A model generated the notes under the pieces. That model was not told the origin of the DNA. It made no database searches and saw only the letters and a list, made by a program, of their open reading frames with translations. The position numbers were made by a program, and so were the translations under genes. A stretch of 64,000 nt of DNA from JBGAKG01 sp044224495 (GTDB taxonomy: Bacteria > Myxococcota_A > Polyangia > Polyangiales > Polyangiaceae), in the NCBI GenBank assembly GCA_044224495.1, contig JBGAKG010000008.1:244715-308714 (forward strand). Direction: 5' to 3'. Within the stretch, counting starts at the first letter, position 1, and each line of letters starts with the position of its first letter. Shown here in pieces: positions 34,770-45,700 of this stretch.

Positions 34770-35642
34770 CTACTTCCCCCGCCGAATGCGCACCGACCCG
34801 TCGGGGCCCACGTCCACCGCGCGATCCTTCAGGAGCTTCCCGACCCCGCGCTTGAAGGCCTTCTTGCTCAGGCCGAAGACACGCCGGAGCTCCTCGGCGT
34901 CGGACTTGTCGCCGAGCGGGTCCGCCTTCGGTCCGCGCTCGCGGAGCACACGCAAGATGGTCTCCGCGTCTCCCTCCTGCGCCTCGTGGGCGTGCGCGCG
35001 GAGGCTCAGCTCCAGCTTGCCGTCGGCGTGGACCTTCGCGATTCGTGCCTCGACCTCGTCGCCCCGCCGGATGCGCACCGGCTCGGTCGCCGGGATGAGC
35101 CCCACCGTGCGACGCTCGACGATGACGAACCATCCCAACTTGGGATCACTGCGCCAAGCCTCGCCGCTGACCCACTCGCCGGCGGCGTAGCCGCGGCGCG
35201 TCTTCAGCATCTCGCTCACGCGCATGGTCCCCGCGAGCCGACCGGTGCGGTCGAGGACGACGCCGATCGGCACGCGCGCCCCGACCGCGAGCGGAGCGGT
35301 CTGCTCTGCGGGGGGGACGAAGAGCTCCTTCGGGAGCCCCCAGTCGACGAACGCGCCCGAGCGACCGACGGCCGTGACGCGGAGGAACGCGACCTCGCCG
35401 CGCTCGACCCGCGGTGCCTTCGTCGTCGCGATGGGGCGGTCTTCGGAGTCGAGGTGGACGAACACGGAGAGCTCGTCGCCCTCGTTCGCGCCCTCGGGGA
35501 TCTCCTTGCGCGGGAGGAGGACGACCTTCGCCGGATCGTCCTCGGCGAGCGTCAGGAACGCGCCGGGCGCGCCGAAGCGCGCGACGGGGAGCCGCGCGAA
35601 CCGACCGAGGCGCTCGGTGACGATCTCGTCCTTGGCACTCAA
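34770..35642 (-). CDS. CvfB-like S1 RNA-binding protein
   Basis: 290 residues. At least two S1-type beta-barrels with the pattern VTAVGRSGAFVDWGLPKELFVP, a following EVEARIAKVHADGKLELSLR segment and a C-terminal winged helix (about 230-290, KSDAEELRRVFGLSKKAFKRGVG) match the CvfB/YitL organisation. The family affects RNA turnover and virulence gene expression in Gram-positives. It lies 18 bases downstream of the DsbD-like gene and 5 bases from a convergent gene. Confidence 0.85.
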   Translation of the reverse strand: MSAKDEIVTERLGRFARLPVARFGAPGAFLTLAEDDPAKVVLLPRKEIPEGANEGDELSVFVHLDSEDRPIATTKAPRVERGEVAFLRVTAVGRSGAFVDWGLPKELFVPPAEQTAPLAVGARVPIGVVLDRTGRLAGTMRVSEMLKTRRGYAAGEWVSGEAWRSDPKLGWFVIVERRTVGLIPATEPVRIRRGDEVEARIAKVHADGKLELSLRAHAHEAQEGDAETILRVLRERGPKADPLGDKSDAEELRRVFGLSKKAFKRGVGKLLKDRAVDVGPDGSVRIRRGK

Positions 35643-35660
35643 CGTGGGTCGGCGCCGGCC

Positions 35661-36950
35661 TCAGTTCGAGGCGAACTTGCTCGACGGGTACTTCTTCGCA
35701 GCATCGTCGAGGTGGGTCGCGACCATCTCCGCCGTGATGACCTCGGGCAGGAGATCCCGCGAGCCATCCGGGTAGACGATCATGTAGTCCGGGATGCCGG
35801 AGCGGCCCGTGCTCTCGAGGAGCTTGTCGAGCTCGTCGTTCGAGTTCGTGAAGTCCACCTTCATCGGCAGCACCTTCGTGCGATCGAACGCGCCGCGCAC
35901 GGTGTCGGTCTCGATGAAGGCCTTCTCGTTGGTCTTGCAGGTCGCGCACCACTCGGCGGTGAAGTCCAGGAACACCGGGCGCCCGCGGGCGTGCTCGGCC
36001 TTGATCCGCGCCGTGTCGTAGGGGACCCAGGCGATGTGACCGTCGACGATGACCGGCGCCTCGGCCCCGCCCTTCGTGCTCACGTCGGTCGCGGCGATCG
36101 CGACCGGCTCGGGCTTGGCGAAGCTCAGGACGAAGATCGCCGCCGCGACCACCGCACCGACCTGACCGATGCGCACGGCCCAGCGACGGAGCGGCGGCGC
36201 CGCCACGCCACCGAAGCGGCCACCCGCCCAGAGCGCGAGCGCGAGGACGAGGAGGAAGATCAGGAACGAGTTCGAGCTCGCCGGCGTCAGCTGCGCCTGG
36301 AGCGTGCGGAACAGCCAGATCGCGGTGCCCATGAGGGTGAAGCCCATGATCTGCTTCACCGTCTCCATCCAGCGACCCGGCTTCGGGAGGACCTTGGACA
36401 GCGCGGGGATCTGCGTGAGCGCGAGGTAGGGGAGCGCGAGGCCGAACCCGATCGTCGCGAAGACGAGGAGCGTCTGCCACCACGCCGCGTCCGAACCGAG
36501 CGCGAAGGCGACCGCGGTGCCGAGGAACGGCGCCGAGCACGGGGTGGACATGATCGCCGCGAAGAGGCCGTTCACGTAGGAGCCGGTGAACTTGTCGTCG
36601 TCGCCGGTCTCGCCGCTCGACGAGAGCGTGATCTCGAACACGCCGAGCGAGTTGAGCCCGAACGCGAAGACCAGGGCGGTCATGAACGCGACGAACTTGG
36701 GCTGCTGGAACTGCATGCCCCAGCCGAGGTGCTTGCCGGACGCCTTCACGACGAGGACGAGCGTGGCGAGCGCGATGAACAGGGTCATCGTGCCGAGGGT
36801 GTAGGCCACCCCGTGCATGCGGCGCTTGCTCGCGTCGTGCCGGGCGTGGTCGACGACACTGAACGCCTTGAGCGCCAGCACCGGGAGGACGCAGGGCATC
36901 ACGTTGAGGATGAGCCCGCCGACGAGTGCGATTCCGAGAATCCCGAGCAT
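35661..36950 (-). CDS. DsbD-like thiol:disulfide interchange protein lacking the N-terminal domain
   Basis: 429 residues, shorter than classical DsbD (~560) because the periplasmic alpha domain is absent. The transmembrane beta domain has the paired-Cys motifs MPCVLP (near residue 19) and STPCSAP, and the C-terminal thioredoxin-like gamma domain has WCATC with Cys335 and Cys338. It would carry reducing power from cytoplasmic thioredoxin to periplasmic partners. Something else must take the alpha-domain role, or the gamma domain reduces targets directly. Confidence 0.9.
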   Translation of the reverse strand: MLGILGIALVGGLILNVMPCVLPVLALKAFSVVDHARHDASKRRMHGVAYTLGTMTLFIALATLVLVVKASGKHLGWGMQFQQPKFVAFMTALVFAFGLNSLGVFEITLSSSGETGDDDKFTGSYVNGLFAAIMSTPCSAPFLGTAVAFALGSDAAWWQTLLVFATIGFGLALPYLALTQIPALSKVLPKPGRWMETVKQIMGFTLMGTAIWLFRTLQAQLTPASSNSFLIFLLVLALALWAGGRFGGVAAPPLRRWAVRIGQVGAVVAAAIFVLSFAKPEPVAIAATDVSTKGGAEAPVIVDGHIAWVPYDTARIKAEHARGRPVFLDFTAEWCATCKTNEKAFIETDTVRGAFDRTKVLPMKVDFTNSNDELDKLLESTGRSGIPDYMIVYPDGSRDLLPEVITAEMVATHLDDAAKKYPSSKFASN

Positions 36951-37100
36951 GTTCTCCTACCTCGCGTTCACCGATGACGAAGCAAGCACCGGGCCGAGTC
37001 CATTCCCTAGAAGTTTAGCAGAGATCGGACGAAGTCGAGCACCCCGACTGGATCGGCGAATGCTCAAGTGGGGGGCTCCGGATCCGCTGTCCGAAACCCG

Positions 37101-37826
37101 TCAGGAGGGCGCCATCTTGCCCAACGTCGCCTTCGCCATCTTCACCTCGCCCGCGAGCGCGATCCCCATCGCGCTGCGCGCACCCTCGGTCCGGCGGACG
37201 AACGCATCGAGGTAGCGGCGGGCGACCTCGAACTCGCCCGCCGCGTAGGCGAGGTGCCCGAGGACGAAGCGCCCGTACCCTTGCCCACACGGCGCGGTGG
37301 CCAGCTCGTCGATCGTCGCTTGCAGGTCGCGGACGGGCTCGCCCGCCGCGATCTTCGCGAGCGCCAGGTGGGCGCGGTAGAGCGGCTTGTCCCGCGTCCC
37401 CCAGCGGACCGCCCGCTCGAGCGCGGACGCCGCCTCCGTGTAGCGCTGGGCGAGGAAGAGCACGCTCCCGAGCGTCCACAGATGGAACGGGCGCCGCGAG
37501 GCGGGGCCCCGGCGTGCGGCCGCGCGGAGGTGCGTGATGGCGCGTTCGAGCTCGGCGAGCGCGAGGGCGGCCCGGGCGGCATCTTGGTGCAGCACGTCGG
37601 GGAGGACGCCGAGCTCGATCGCCGACTCCGCCGTCTCCAGGGCGTCGTCGAAGCGCTCGCCTTCGAACTGGGCCAAGTAGAGCTGGCGCAGAAGCATCGC
37701 GTGCGTCGTCTTGTCGAGCGGACCGCGGGCCGAGAGGCCCTTCTTCGCGAACTTCTCTCGGGACGCGTGCGTCCGCGCCGTCATCGCACGTTGCAGCAGA
37801 TCTTCGGGGCTGGCTCGGCCAGGCAT
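37101..37826 (-). CDS. Small TPR-repeat protein
   Basis: 241 residues with several TPR-like helix pairs (for example LWTLGSVLFLAQRYTEAASALERA and YGRFVLGHLAYAAGEFEVARRYL). Cytoplasmic, no signal peptide. Partners are unknown. It is divergent from the small lipoprotein pair, and a 111-base intergenic region contains repeated ATTCA/TGAAT half-sites. Confidence 0.82.
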   Translation of the reverse strand: MPGRASPEDLLQRAMTARTHASREKFAKKGLSARGPLDKTTHAMLLRQLYLAQFEGERFDDALETAESAIELGVLPDVLHQDAARAALALAELERAITHLRAAARRGPASRRPFHLWTLGSVLFLAQRYTEAASALERAVRWGTRDKPLYRAHLALAKIAAGEPVRDLQATIDELATAPCGQGYGRFVLGHLAYAAGEFEVARRYLDAFVRRTEGARSAMGIALAGEVKMAKATLGKMAPS

Positions 37827-37833
37827 GGGCCAA

Positions 37834-37857
37834 ATTCAGTGTAGCATTCAAGTGAAT
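37834..37857. promoter_or_regulatory. Repeated ATTCA half-sites in divergent promoter region
   Basis: ATTCA occurs at 37834-37838 and 37846-37850 as a 12-base-spaced direct repeat, and the inverted TGAAT at 37853-37857 pairs with the second copy. The patch is AT-rich against the GC background and lies between two divergent genes, so it could be a promoter or operator. Confidence 0.35.
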
Positions 37858-37937
37858 CGAGGAGTGGGTTTGCTTGTCCCGTGCGGCATGCTAACCGTCG
37901 CCCGTCCGTCATGCCCTCGCCTTCCCCTGGCTCCGCG

Positions 37938-38243
37938 ATGGGCCGCGTGCTCGCATCTCTCCCTGCGCTCGGCGTGCTCGTCGTCCTCGGCAGCACCGTC
38001 GGGTGTGGGCGGAAGGCGACCGAGGCCGACTGCATGGTGATCGTCGATCAGATGGTCGTCGTGAAGATGAAGCAGAAGAACCAGACCGATCCCGCGGCGA
38101 TCGAGAAGCTCAAGAAGGAGCTCCGCGACGAGGCCAAGGGCGAGGTCATGGACAACTGCGTGGGCAAGCGCATCAGCGACGGCGCGCTCGACTGCATCAA
38201 GAAAGCCGAGACCGAGGAGGAGATCGTCAAGTGCATGCGTTGA
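37938..38243 (+). CDS. Small lipoprotein, first of tandem pair
   Basis: 101 residues with lipobox Cys23 (STVGCGRK). The start at 37938 is chosen to place the signal peptide; an in-frame ATG at 37911 is possible. The mature protein is charged and helical with three further Cys (DC, NC, DC and a final CMR). It aligns with the next protein: RKATE-x2-C, RDEAK, NC, CIKKAET/CAMKATT. Overlaps that gene by 13 bases. Function unknown. Confidence 0.72.
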   Translation: MGRVLASLPALGVLVVLGSTVGCGRKATEADCMVIVDQMVVVKMKQKNQTDPAAIEKLKKELRDEAKGEVMDNCVGKRISDGALDCIKKAETEEEIVKCMR

Positions 38244-38530
38244 GCCGCCTCGCGTTCGGGGTGGGGGTGGTGGTGGTGCTCGCGGGGTGTCGGCGCAAGG
38301 CGACGGAGACCCAGTGCGATGCGCTGGTCGATCGTTACGCCGAGCTCGCGATGAAGGAGCAGTACCCCGACGCGGCGCCGGGCGAGATCGACTCGCAGAA
38401 GAAGCGCGTGCGCGACGAGGCGAAGAACGACGACGACTTCAAGAACTGCACGTCCGAGGTCGAAGCCGCCGACTACGAGTGCGCGATGAAGGCGACCACG
38501 ACCGAGGCGATCGAGCGCTGCCTCGAGTAG
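38231..38530 (+). CDS. Small lipoprotein, second of tandem pair
   Basis: 99 residues from a GTG start inside the preceding gene (TTG at 38240 is an alternative). Lipobox Cys20 (VVLAGCRRK). It shares the preceding protein's layout: RKATE-x2-C after the lipobox, RDEAK, a central NC and paired terminal Cys segments. The overlap and shared Cys positions indicate tandem duplication. The gene stops directly against the convergent lipoprotein gene. Confidence 0.7.
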   Translation: MHALSRLAFGVGVVVVLAGCRRKATETQCDALVDRYAELAMKEQYPDAAPGEIDSQKKRVRDEAKNDDDFKNCTSEVEAADYECAMKATTTEAIERCLE

Positions 38531-38857
38531 TTACTTCTTCTTCGCCGCGCGCCCGGTGAAGATCTGCTTGCCGTCCTGCAGCGTCGGCTTGTCCGACACC
38601 TGCCAGACCGCGTCGCCGCCGAGCTTGCAGACCTGATCGAGGAGCTCGCGCATGCAGTCGTCTTCCTTGACGAGCGTGGCGTCGCACGAGGCGCGGACCG
38701 GGCCGATGTTCGTCGTCGGAACGTTCGGCGCGTCGCGGTAGACCTCGACCTGGCAGCCCGCCGGGCGCTCCGGGAAGTTCGGGGTCGCGTTGTGCCCGCC
38801 GCCGCAGGCGACGATGGCGACCGGGACGAGAACGAGAAGGGAGAGAACGCGCTTCAT
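38531..38857 (-). CDS. Small lipoprotein downstream of glyQ
   Basis: 108 residues with lipobox Cys18 (VAIVACGG). The mature ~90 residues contain a CDATLVKEDDCMRELLDQVCKLGGDAVW segment with three Cys and a conserved-looking GGDAV strand, as in small RcsF/DUF4156-type lipoproteins, though this match is weak. Its ATG at 38857 overlaps the glyQ stop (ATGA), so its translation is tied to the tRNA synthetase. Confidence 0.75.
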   Translation of the reverse strand: MKRVLSLLVLVPVAIVACGGGHNATPNFPERPAGCQVEVYRDAPNVPTTNIGPVRASCDATLVKEDDCMRELLDQVCKLGGDAVWQVSDKPTLQDGKQIFTGRAAKKK

Positions 38858-39771
38858 GCCCGGGCCTCCGTGCCTTTGGTGCCGTCGAGGAGAGGGAACC
38901 CGAGCGCTTCGCGCTGGGCGAGGTACGCCTCGGCCACCGCCTTCGCGAGGCCGCGCACGCGCCCGATGAAGCGCGCGCGCTCGGTGACGCCGATCGCGCC
39001 GCGCGCATCGAGCACGTTGAACTGGTGTGCGGCCTTCACGACGAAGTCGTACGCGGGGAGGACGAGGCGCTTGAGCGGCTCCTTCTCGCTCCCGAGCGCG
39101 AGGAGGCGCTTCGCCTCCTTCTCGTAGTGATCGAAGTGGGCGAAGTGAGCCGCCGTGTCGGCCTGCTCGAAGTTGTAGGTGCTCCACTCCCACTCGGCGC
39201 GCTTGGCGATCTCGCCGTAGCGGACGCCCTTCGCCCACATCACGTCCATCATGTGGTTCACGTCCTGGAGGTACATCGCGATGCGCTCGAGGCCGTAGGT
39301 GAGCTCGCCCGACACCGGTTTGCACTCGATGCTGCCCACCTGCTGGAAGTAGGTGAACTGCGAGATCTCGAGCCCGTCGAGCCAGACCTGCCAGCCGAGA
39401 CCCCACGCGCCCAACGTGGGGGACTCCCAGTCGTCCTCGACGAAGCGCACGTCGTGCTCTTCGGGCTTCGTGCCGATCGCGCGGAGCGACTCGAGGTAGA
39501 GGTCCTGGATGTCGATCGGGGACGGCTTGAGGATCACCTGGAACTGGTGGAACTGCTGCGTCCGGTTCGGGTTGTCGCCGTAGCGCCCGTCCGCCGGGCG
39601 GCGCGACGGTTCGACGAAGGCGACGTTCCACGGCTCGGGCCCGAGCGCGCGGAGGAACGTCGCCGGGTTGTACGTGCCGGCTCCGACCTCGGAGTTGTAC
39701 GGCTGGACGATCAGGCAGCCGCGCTGGGCCCAGAAGTTCTGGAGCGCGAGGATGATGTCTTGAAAGTACAT
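38854..39771 (-). CDS. glyQ: Glycyl-tRNA synthetase alpha subunit
   Basis: 305 residues, the normal length. The N-terminus MYFQDIILALQNFWAQRGC, the GAGTFNPATFLRALGPEPW-like segment, and the PSRRPADGRYGDNPNR motif 2 region are diagnostic. The alpha2beta2 enzyme charges tRNA-Gly. The beta-subunit gene glyS normally adjoins glyQ but is not here; the neighbour upstream is the giant TPR gene 23 bases away. Confidence 0.97.
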   Translation of the reverse strand: MYFQDIILALQNFWAQRGCLIVQPYNSEVGAGTYNPATFLRALGPEPWNVAFVEPSRRPADGRYGDNPNRTQQFHQFQVILKPSPIDIQDLYLESLRAIGTKPEEHDVRFVEDDWESPTLGAWGLGWQVWLDGLEISQFTYFQQVGSIECKPVSGELTYGLERIAMYLQDVNHMMDVMWAKGVRYGEIAKRAEWEWSTYNFEQADTAAHFAHFDHYEKEAKRLLALGSEKEPLKRLVLPAYDFVVKAAHQFNVLDARGAIGVTERARFIGRVRGLAKAVAEAYLAQREALGFPLLDGTKGTEARA

Positions 39772-39794
39772 GGGCGGTCTCTCTCTTAGCCGCG

Positions 39795-42700
39795 TCAGTC
39801 GATTCTGGCGAGGAGATCGCGCGCGAGCTGACGGTTCGGGTCGTCGTCGATCGCACGCTTGAGGAGCATCACCGCGCGCTTGTTGTCGCCGGCCTCGAAG
39901 GCGAGCTCGCCGAGGCGCTCGTAGGCCTCGCCGCGCGACATCGGTGCTTGCGTCCGGAGCATGGTGATCGTGCGGAGGGCGCGGGTCTCGACCTCGGTGT
40001 TGCCTTGGTCGCGGGCGACCCAGGCGAGCTCGCTCGCGACGGCGCCATTCTGCCCGTCCATGTCGAGCGCGGTCCCGAGCATCGCGAGGTCGCTCGCGCG
40101 ATCGCCCGAGGCACGGGCCACGCGCGCGAGGCGCAGGTAGACGTGCGAGAGGTCCTTGGTGCGGCGGCCCTTGTGCTTCTCGAGCACGGCGCGGAGGAGC
40201 TCGTCGGCCGCGGCCAGGTCGCTCATCCCGATGTAGGCGTCGGCGAGGAGGCCCGTGCACTCGAGATCGTTCGGACGGATCTCGAGCGCGCGCCGGAGCG
40301 CTTCGACCGCGGCGCCGGCGTCGCCGCCTTCGCCGAGCAGGAGCGTGGCCGCCGCGATGTAGAAGGGGACCTTCTTCGCGGGGTCGTGTGCGCGCTCCGC
40401 TTCGGCGAGCCGGAGCCCTGCGAGGGCGCGAACGTCCCCGAGCGCGCCGTAGATCTCGGCGAGCTTCTCGTTGACGCGTTCGTCGTCGGGGGCGAGCTGG
40501 AGAGCGCGCTCGAGCCCGGCGCGCGCGTAGCCCGGGGAGCCGCTCGCCGTCGCGCGGTCCGCGAGACGGAGCGCGATCTCGGCGACCTCGGCATCGCCCG
40601 CGACCTCGACGAGGCGCGCGAGCACGTCGGCCTCGGCCTCGGGGCGGTCGGCGCGCGCCTCGAGATCGGCGAGCGCGCGGAGCGCTTCCACGTCGCGCTC
40701 GTCGGCGGAGAGGACCGCTTCGAGCTGCGTGCGCGCGTCGTCGGTGCGGCCGAGCGCGTCGCAGAGCGTCGCCAGCCGAACCCGCCACGAGCGCCGCAGG
40801 CCCTCGTCGGTCGTGCCCGACGCTGCGAGCGCGAGGATCTCGGAGAGGTGCTCCGCGAGGCGCGAGTCCTCGCGGTACGCCGCCTCGCCGCTGTCGACCG
40901 CATCCGCGTAGCGCTCCGTGCGGAGCGCCAGGCGCGCGCGCTCGAGGAGCCACGCCGCCTGGAGCGGCGTCCCGCCGACGTGCGTCTCGAGGTTCGAGAG
41001 CTCGTCCCAGCACGCGGCGACGTCGTCGGCGTCGGCGAGTGCGCGGAAGTAGGCGATCTGGGTGGTGTCGGATGCGCCGGGGATCCCGTACGCGCCGCGC
41101 ATCGCGCGGACGACGCCGTTGGTGTCACCGAGCGCGCCATAGTGCTTCGCCGCCTCGAGGAACGCAGCTTCGGCGTCCCGCGGGACGAGCGTCGCGGCCG
41201 TGGTCTCATGGAGCTGCGCCAGCTTCTTGGCGTCGCTCCGTTCGGTGTAGACTGCAAGCAGTCGATCGCGGAGCGTGGTGCTCTCGGGGTGCGCGGCGAG
41301 GCCGAGCTCGAGCGCGCGTTCGGCGCCCGGCTCGTCCCAAGCCTCCGTCCGGAGCGCGGAGAGCTCGAACGCGAGGCGCTCGCCTTCCTCGCCCTTCACT
41401 TGCTCGAGCAGACGCTCGAGGAGCTCGGCGCGATCCACGCCCTCGCTCGCGGGGATCACCCGGAGCGCGCCGCGGAGCAGGTCGGGGTGCTTCCCGTCCC
41501 AGTCGAGACCGGTCGCGTAGATCGAGCGCGCCTTGCCCGCGTCGTCCGCTTCGAGCATGCGCCCGAGCCGGAGCGCGATCGTGACGACACCGGCTGCGTC
41601 GCCGCGGTCGCGCGCGCCTTCGAGCCTGCGCTCGAGCAGGGCGACGAGCTCGCCCTTGTCGCCGCTGCCTTCGAGGAGATCGACGAGCACGGTCGCCGCG
41701 TCCTCGCAGAGCGGATCCTCTTCGAGCACCTCGCGGAGCTCCGTGATCGCGTCGCTGGCGCGGCCGAGCTTCTCGGCGAGGAGCTTGGCGTGCTCGACGC
41801 GGAGCGCGCTGCGCTCCGGCGACGGCGTGTGGAGCGCGGCAGCGTTGGAGAGCGCGCTCTCGAGCTCCTCGGTCGTGGCGTGGACGCGCAGGAGCCCGAG
41901 CAGCTCGCCGCGGACTCCGAGATCGCTCGGCTCGCTCGCGAGGACCGCTTCGTAGGCCTCGCGCGCGATGGCCGGCACCGACTCCTTCGTCGCGCGCGCG
42001 ACCTCGAGTCGGAGCGTCCGCGCGTCGGCGGGCGCCATCGTCGCGGCCGCTTCGAGGCGGAGCTTCCCGGCGAAGGCCGGGTCCTTCTCGCTGCGGAGCG
42101 TCGCGAGCTCGAGCCGCGCCCAGCGGCCGAAGTCGCCTTCCTCTCCGATCGCACGCTCGAGGATGGTGTCGGCGACGTCGAGCTTGCCCGCCCGCTTCGC
42201 CTCTTCGACGCCCTCGCGGTAGAGCTCGGGCGTCCCGGTCCCCGCCTTCGCGCTCGCCGTGATCGCGCGGAGCAGGCGCTCGGCGTCCCCCCGCGTGCGC
42301 GCGATGCGCTCGTAGAGGTGGAAGAGCGGTGCGCTCTCCGCGCTGAGCGGGGCGTCCTCGATCGCCGGCTCGAGGATCCGCAGCGCCCGCTCGTGGTCGC
42401 TCTGCTTCTCGAACGCGGACTTGAGGAGCGCCGCGCCGGCGGCGCGCTCGCCGCTCTTCAACCGGAGCTCGGCGAGCCGATACTCGGCGTCGGCGACGGC
42501 CTTGGCGTCCTTGCTGGGCGCCTCTTGGAGCGCGGCGATCAGGCGCGTGAGCACGCCCTCCTGGCGCGGGTCGAGCGTGCGCGCGTAGCTGCGATCGAGC
42601 GCGCGGAGGACGTCCGCGTTGCTCGGATCGGCCGCGGCCGCGCGCTCGAGGACCTCGGCCGCGCGTGCGCCGTCGCCGAGCTCTTCCTCGATCACGGAGC

Positions 42701-45700
42701 CCGCGCCGCTCCAGAGCTGCGCAGCGTCCTTCGGTGCACCTTCGCCCGCGAGGCGCTCGCCGAGCGCGAGCAGTCGATCGACGTAGCGCGCCGTGGCGCC
42801 GCTCTTCCGCGCGCCCGCCAGCGCGGCCTCGCGCAACGGCTTGCTGGCCGGTGCGACCTCGAGCGCCTCGAGCCGGGTGTCGAGAGCTCCGGCGTCGTCG
42901 CCGAGCTCCTCCTGCGCCCGCGCCATGTCGGCGAGGACGAGCGCGCGCTTCTCGTTCGTCTCCGCGCGCTCCAGGCGCCCGCGCAGCGCGCGGAGCAGGA
43001 GGTCGTTCTTCTTCTTCGCGCGGAGCGCGTCTTCGAGCCGCATCGCCTCGCCGTCGGACGACGTCGCGGCTTCGAACGCGGACTCCACGATCTCGGCGGC
43101 GCGATCCTTCTCGTCCTGGCGCTCGGCGATCTCGGCGAGCTCGATGAGGACCTCGCTGCGGGCGACGGTGAGCCCGTCGGCGTCGCGGCGGAGGACGGAG
43201 AGCAGCGCGCGGTACGAGCGCTCGGCCTTGTCGAGCTGACCGTCGTCGCGCGCGAGCTCCGCGACCATCCGGAGGATCTCGGGGTTCGCGGGGTCGATGC
43301 GCGTGGCGGCCTCGAGCTCGGCCAACGCGGGGGCGCGCTCGCTGAGGGAGAGGAGCAAGCGCGCGAGGTGGAAGTGGACTTGCGCGCGCTCCTTCGGGCG
43401 CCGACCGCCGAAGCCGTCGAGCATCGAGCGGAGCAGATCGCGCGCGTCGTCGGGGCGGCCGGCGGCCGTGAGCGCCTGCGAGAGGCGGAGGCGGAGCGGA
43501 CGGTCGTCGGGCGCGAGCTCGGCCGCTTCGGCGAGGAGCTCTGCCGCGCGCCCCGGCGCCTGGCACTTCGCGAGCCAGAGGTCCGCCGCTTCTTCGAGCC
43601 CCTTCCGCTTTCCGTCGGCGGTCGGAGCCTTCGCGGCTTGGCGGGTGAGGAGATCGGCGAGCGGGGCGAAGAGCTCCGCGCGGCGATAGAGATCGGCGAG
43701 GCGCTGCGGCACCTCGGCTGGTGCGTCGGGCGCTTCCACTGCCGCTTCGAGGTGACGGCGGGCGTCCTCCTCGTGATCGGCGGCGACGAGCGCGTCCGTC
43801 AGGCGGAGGATCACCGCCGCGCGGCGATCGGGGAACTTGTGGAGCAGCTGCTCCAGGAACTGGGCCGCCGACGCGTGATCGCCCTGGCGCTCGTGGAGCT
43901 TGGCGATCGCATCGAGATCGTCCGCCTGGACCGCGAGCGGGAGGACGCGCTGGTAGTAACCGAGCGCGGATGCGACGTCGCCGAGGCGCTCGTCCGCGAG
44001 GTGGGCGGCGCGCCGGAACATCGCAGCGGCACCCTCCGCGTCGGCCGCAGCCTCGGCGAGGTGCGCTTGCTCGGCGAGGAACGCGACGAGCTCGGGGTTC
44101 TTCCCCGCTGCCTCGAGCACGTCGATCGTCATCGCGACGCTGTCACGGTGCCGCGGCTCCTCGCCGAGGTTCTCGCGCAGGAGCGCGAGCGCCGCGTCGA
44201 TCCGGTCGAGGGAGCCCTCGATCGCGGCGGCGTCCAGGCGGAGCGGGAGGCGCACGGCGGCGCTGCTCGCGCGCGCGATCTGGCGCTTGCGCAGGGCGAG
44301 GAGGTCGGACCGGCGGTCGAGGTTCCGCAGCACGGTCGCGAGGCGATCGGCGGCGACGGCGTCGTCCGGATCGTCCGCCTCGAGCTCGGCGTAGAGCTTC
44401 AGCGCAGTCTCCTGATCGCCGACGCGCTCGAGCGCGATCTGCGCCGCTTCGTGGCGGAGCTCGCGCGCGCGCGGCGTCTCGAACGGCAGGCGCGCCGTGT
44501 CGGAGAGGAGGCTCACGATCTTCTCGGCGTTGCCTTCCTCGTTGTGGATCCGGACGAGCTCGCGGAGCGCCCACTCGACGTACTCGCTCGGGTGGCGCGG
44601 GGAGCCCTGGGTGAGCGGCGCTTCTTCGGACGAGCCGTCGCCGACCCAACGCTCGGAGGCGAGCTTCAGCAGCCGCTCGAGGATCGTCTTGGCCAAGCCG
44701 CGATCGACGACGACGCTCGCGGCGACGTCCGCTGCTTCGCGCAGCAGCTCGGGATCGCCGCCGGTCGCTTGCGAGAGACGGAGCAGGCTCTCGATGAGGG
44801 GACGCCCGCGCGTGCGGCGCTGGAGCTGCGCGAGCGCGCGGAGGATCTCGGCGTTCGTACCATCTTGGGACAAGGAGCGTGCGTATGCGGCCTCGGCGGC
44901 GTCGGGATCTCCGCGCCGATCGCGGTGCCAGGTCGCGATCCGTGCTTCGAGATCGCGGATCACGCCGGCCGAGAGCCCACTGCGCTCGGCGAGCGCGGCT
45001 TCGAGCGCCCCGGTCGCGGCGTCCCACCCGGCGTTGCCGGCGACGCTGCCTTCGAGCGTGCCGAGGAGCAGCTCGTCGACCTGGTCGATCGCGGCGGCGC
45101 GATCGAGGATGGCGCGCGCGCAGGCGTCCCAGCGCTGGACGCGGGCGCCGACGCGCACGACGGCGACGCTGGCGATCTCGTCGGTCGGGAGATCCTCGAT
45201 CACGCGCAGGTAGAGGACGAGCGCGGCGCGCGGATCGTCGAGGTGGACCTCGAGCACGTTCGCGAGGCCCTTCTGGAGGCGCGGGATGGTGGGCGTGTTC
45301 TCGCCTGCACCTTCGAGCGTATCGAGGACGGAGCGGAGGACGTCGGCGTGCGCGCGGTGGGCTCCGGCGAGCCCCGCGAGGCGCGCGAGGTTCTCGTCGA
45401 TCGCTTCGTCGCCACGCGAGAGGACGAACGCGTCGCTGCACGACTTGAACGCGGCGGCCGAGTCGCCGGCGCGCTCCTCTTCGAGCTTCGCCGCTTCGAG
45501 GAGGATGGCGATGCGGGCGGCCGTGTCGTCGGCGATCCGGAGGCGATCGGGTTGCAGCGCGAGGATCGCCTGCCACGCGTCGCGGGCGCGGTGATCGGCC
45601 AGCAGGATGGCCATCGCCGACTTCGCGGAGCGACCGTCGGTGAGGAGCGCCGTGAGGCCCTCGATCGCACCGGCGTGGCCGGACGCCGCCTCGAGGGCGG

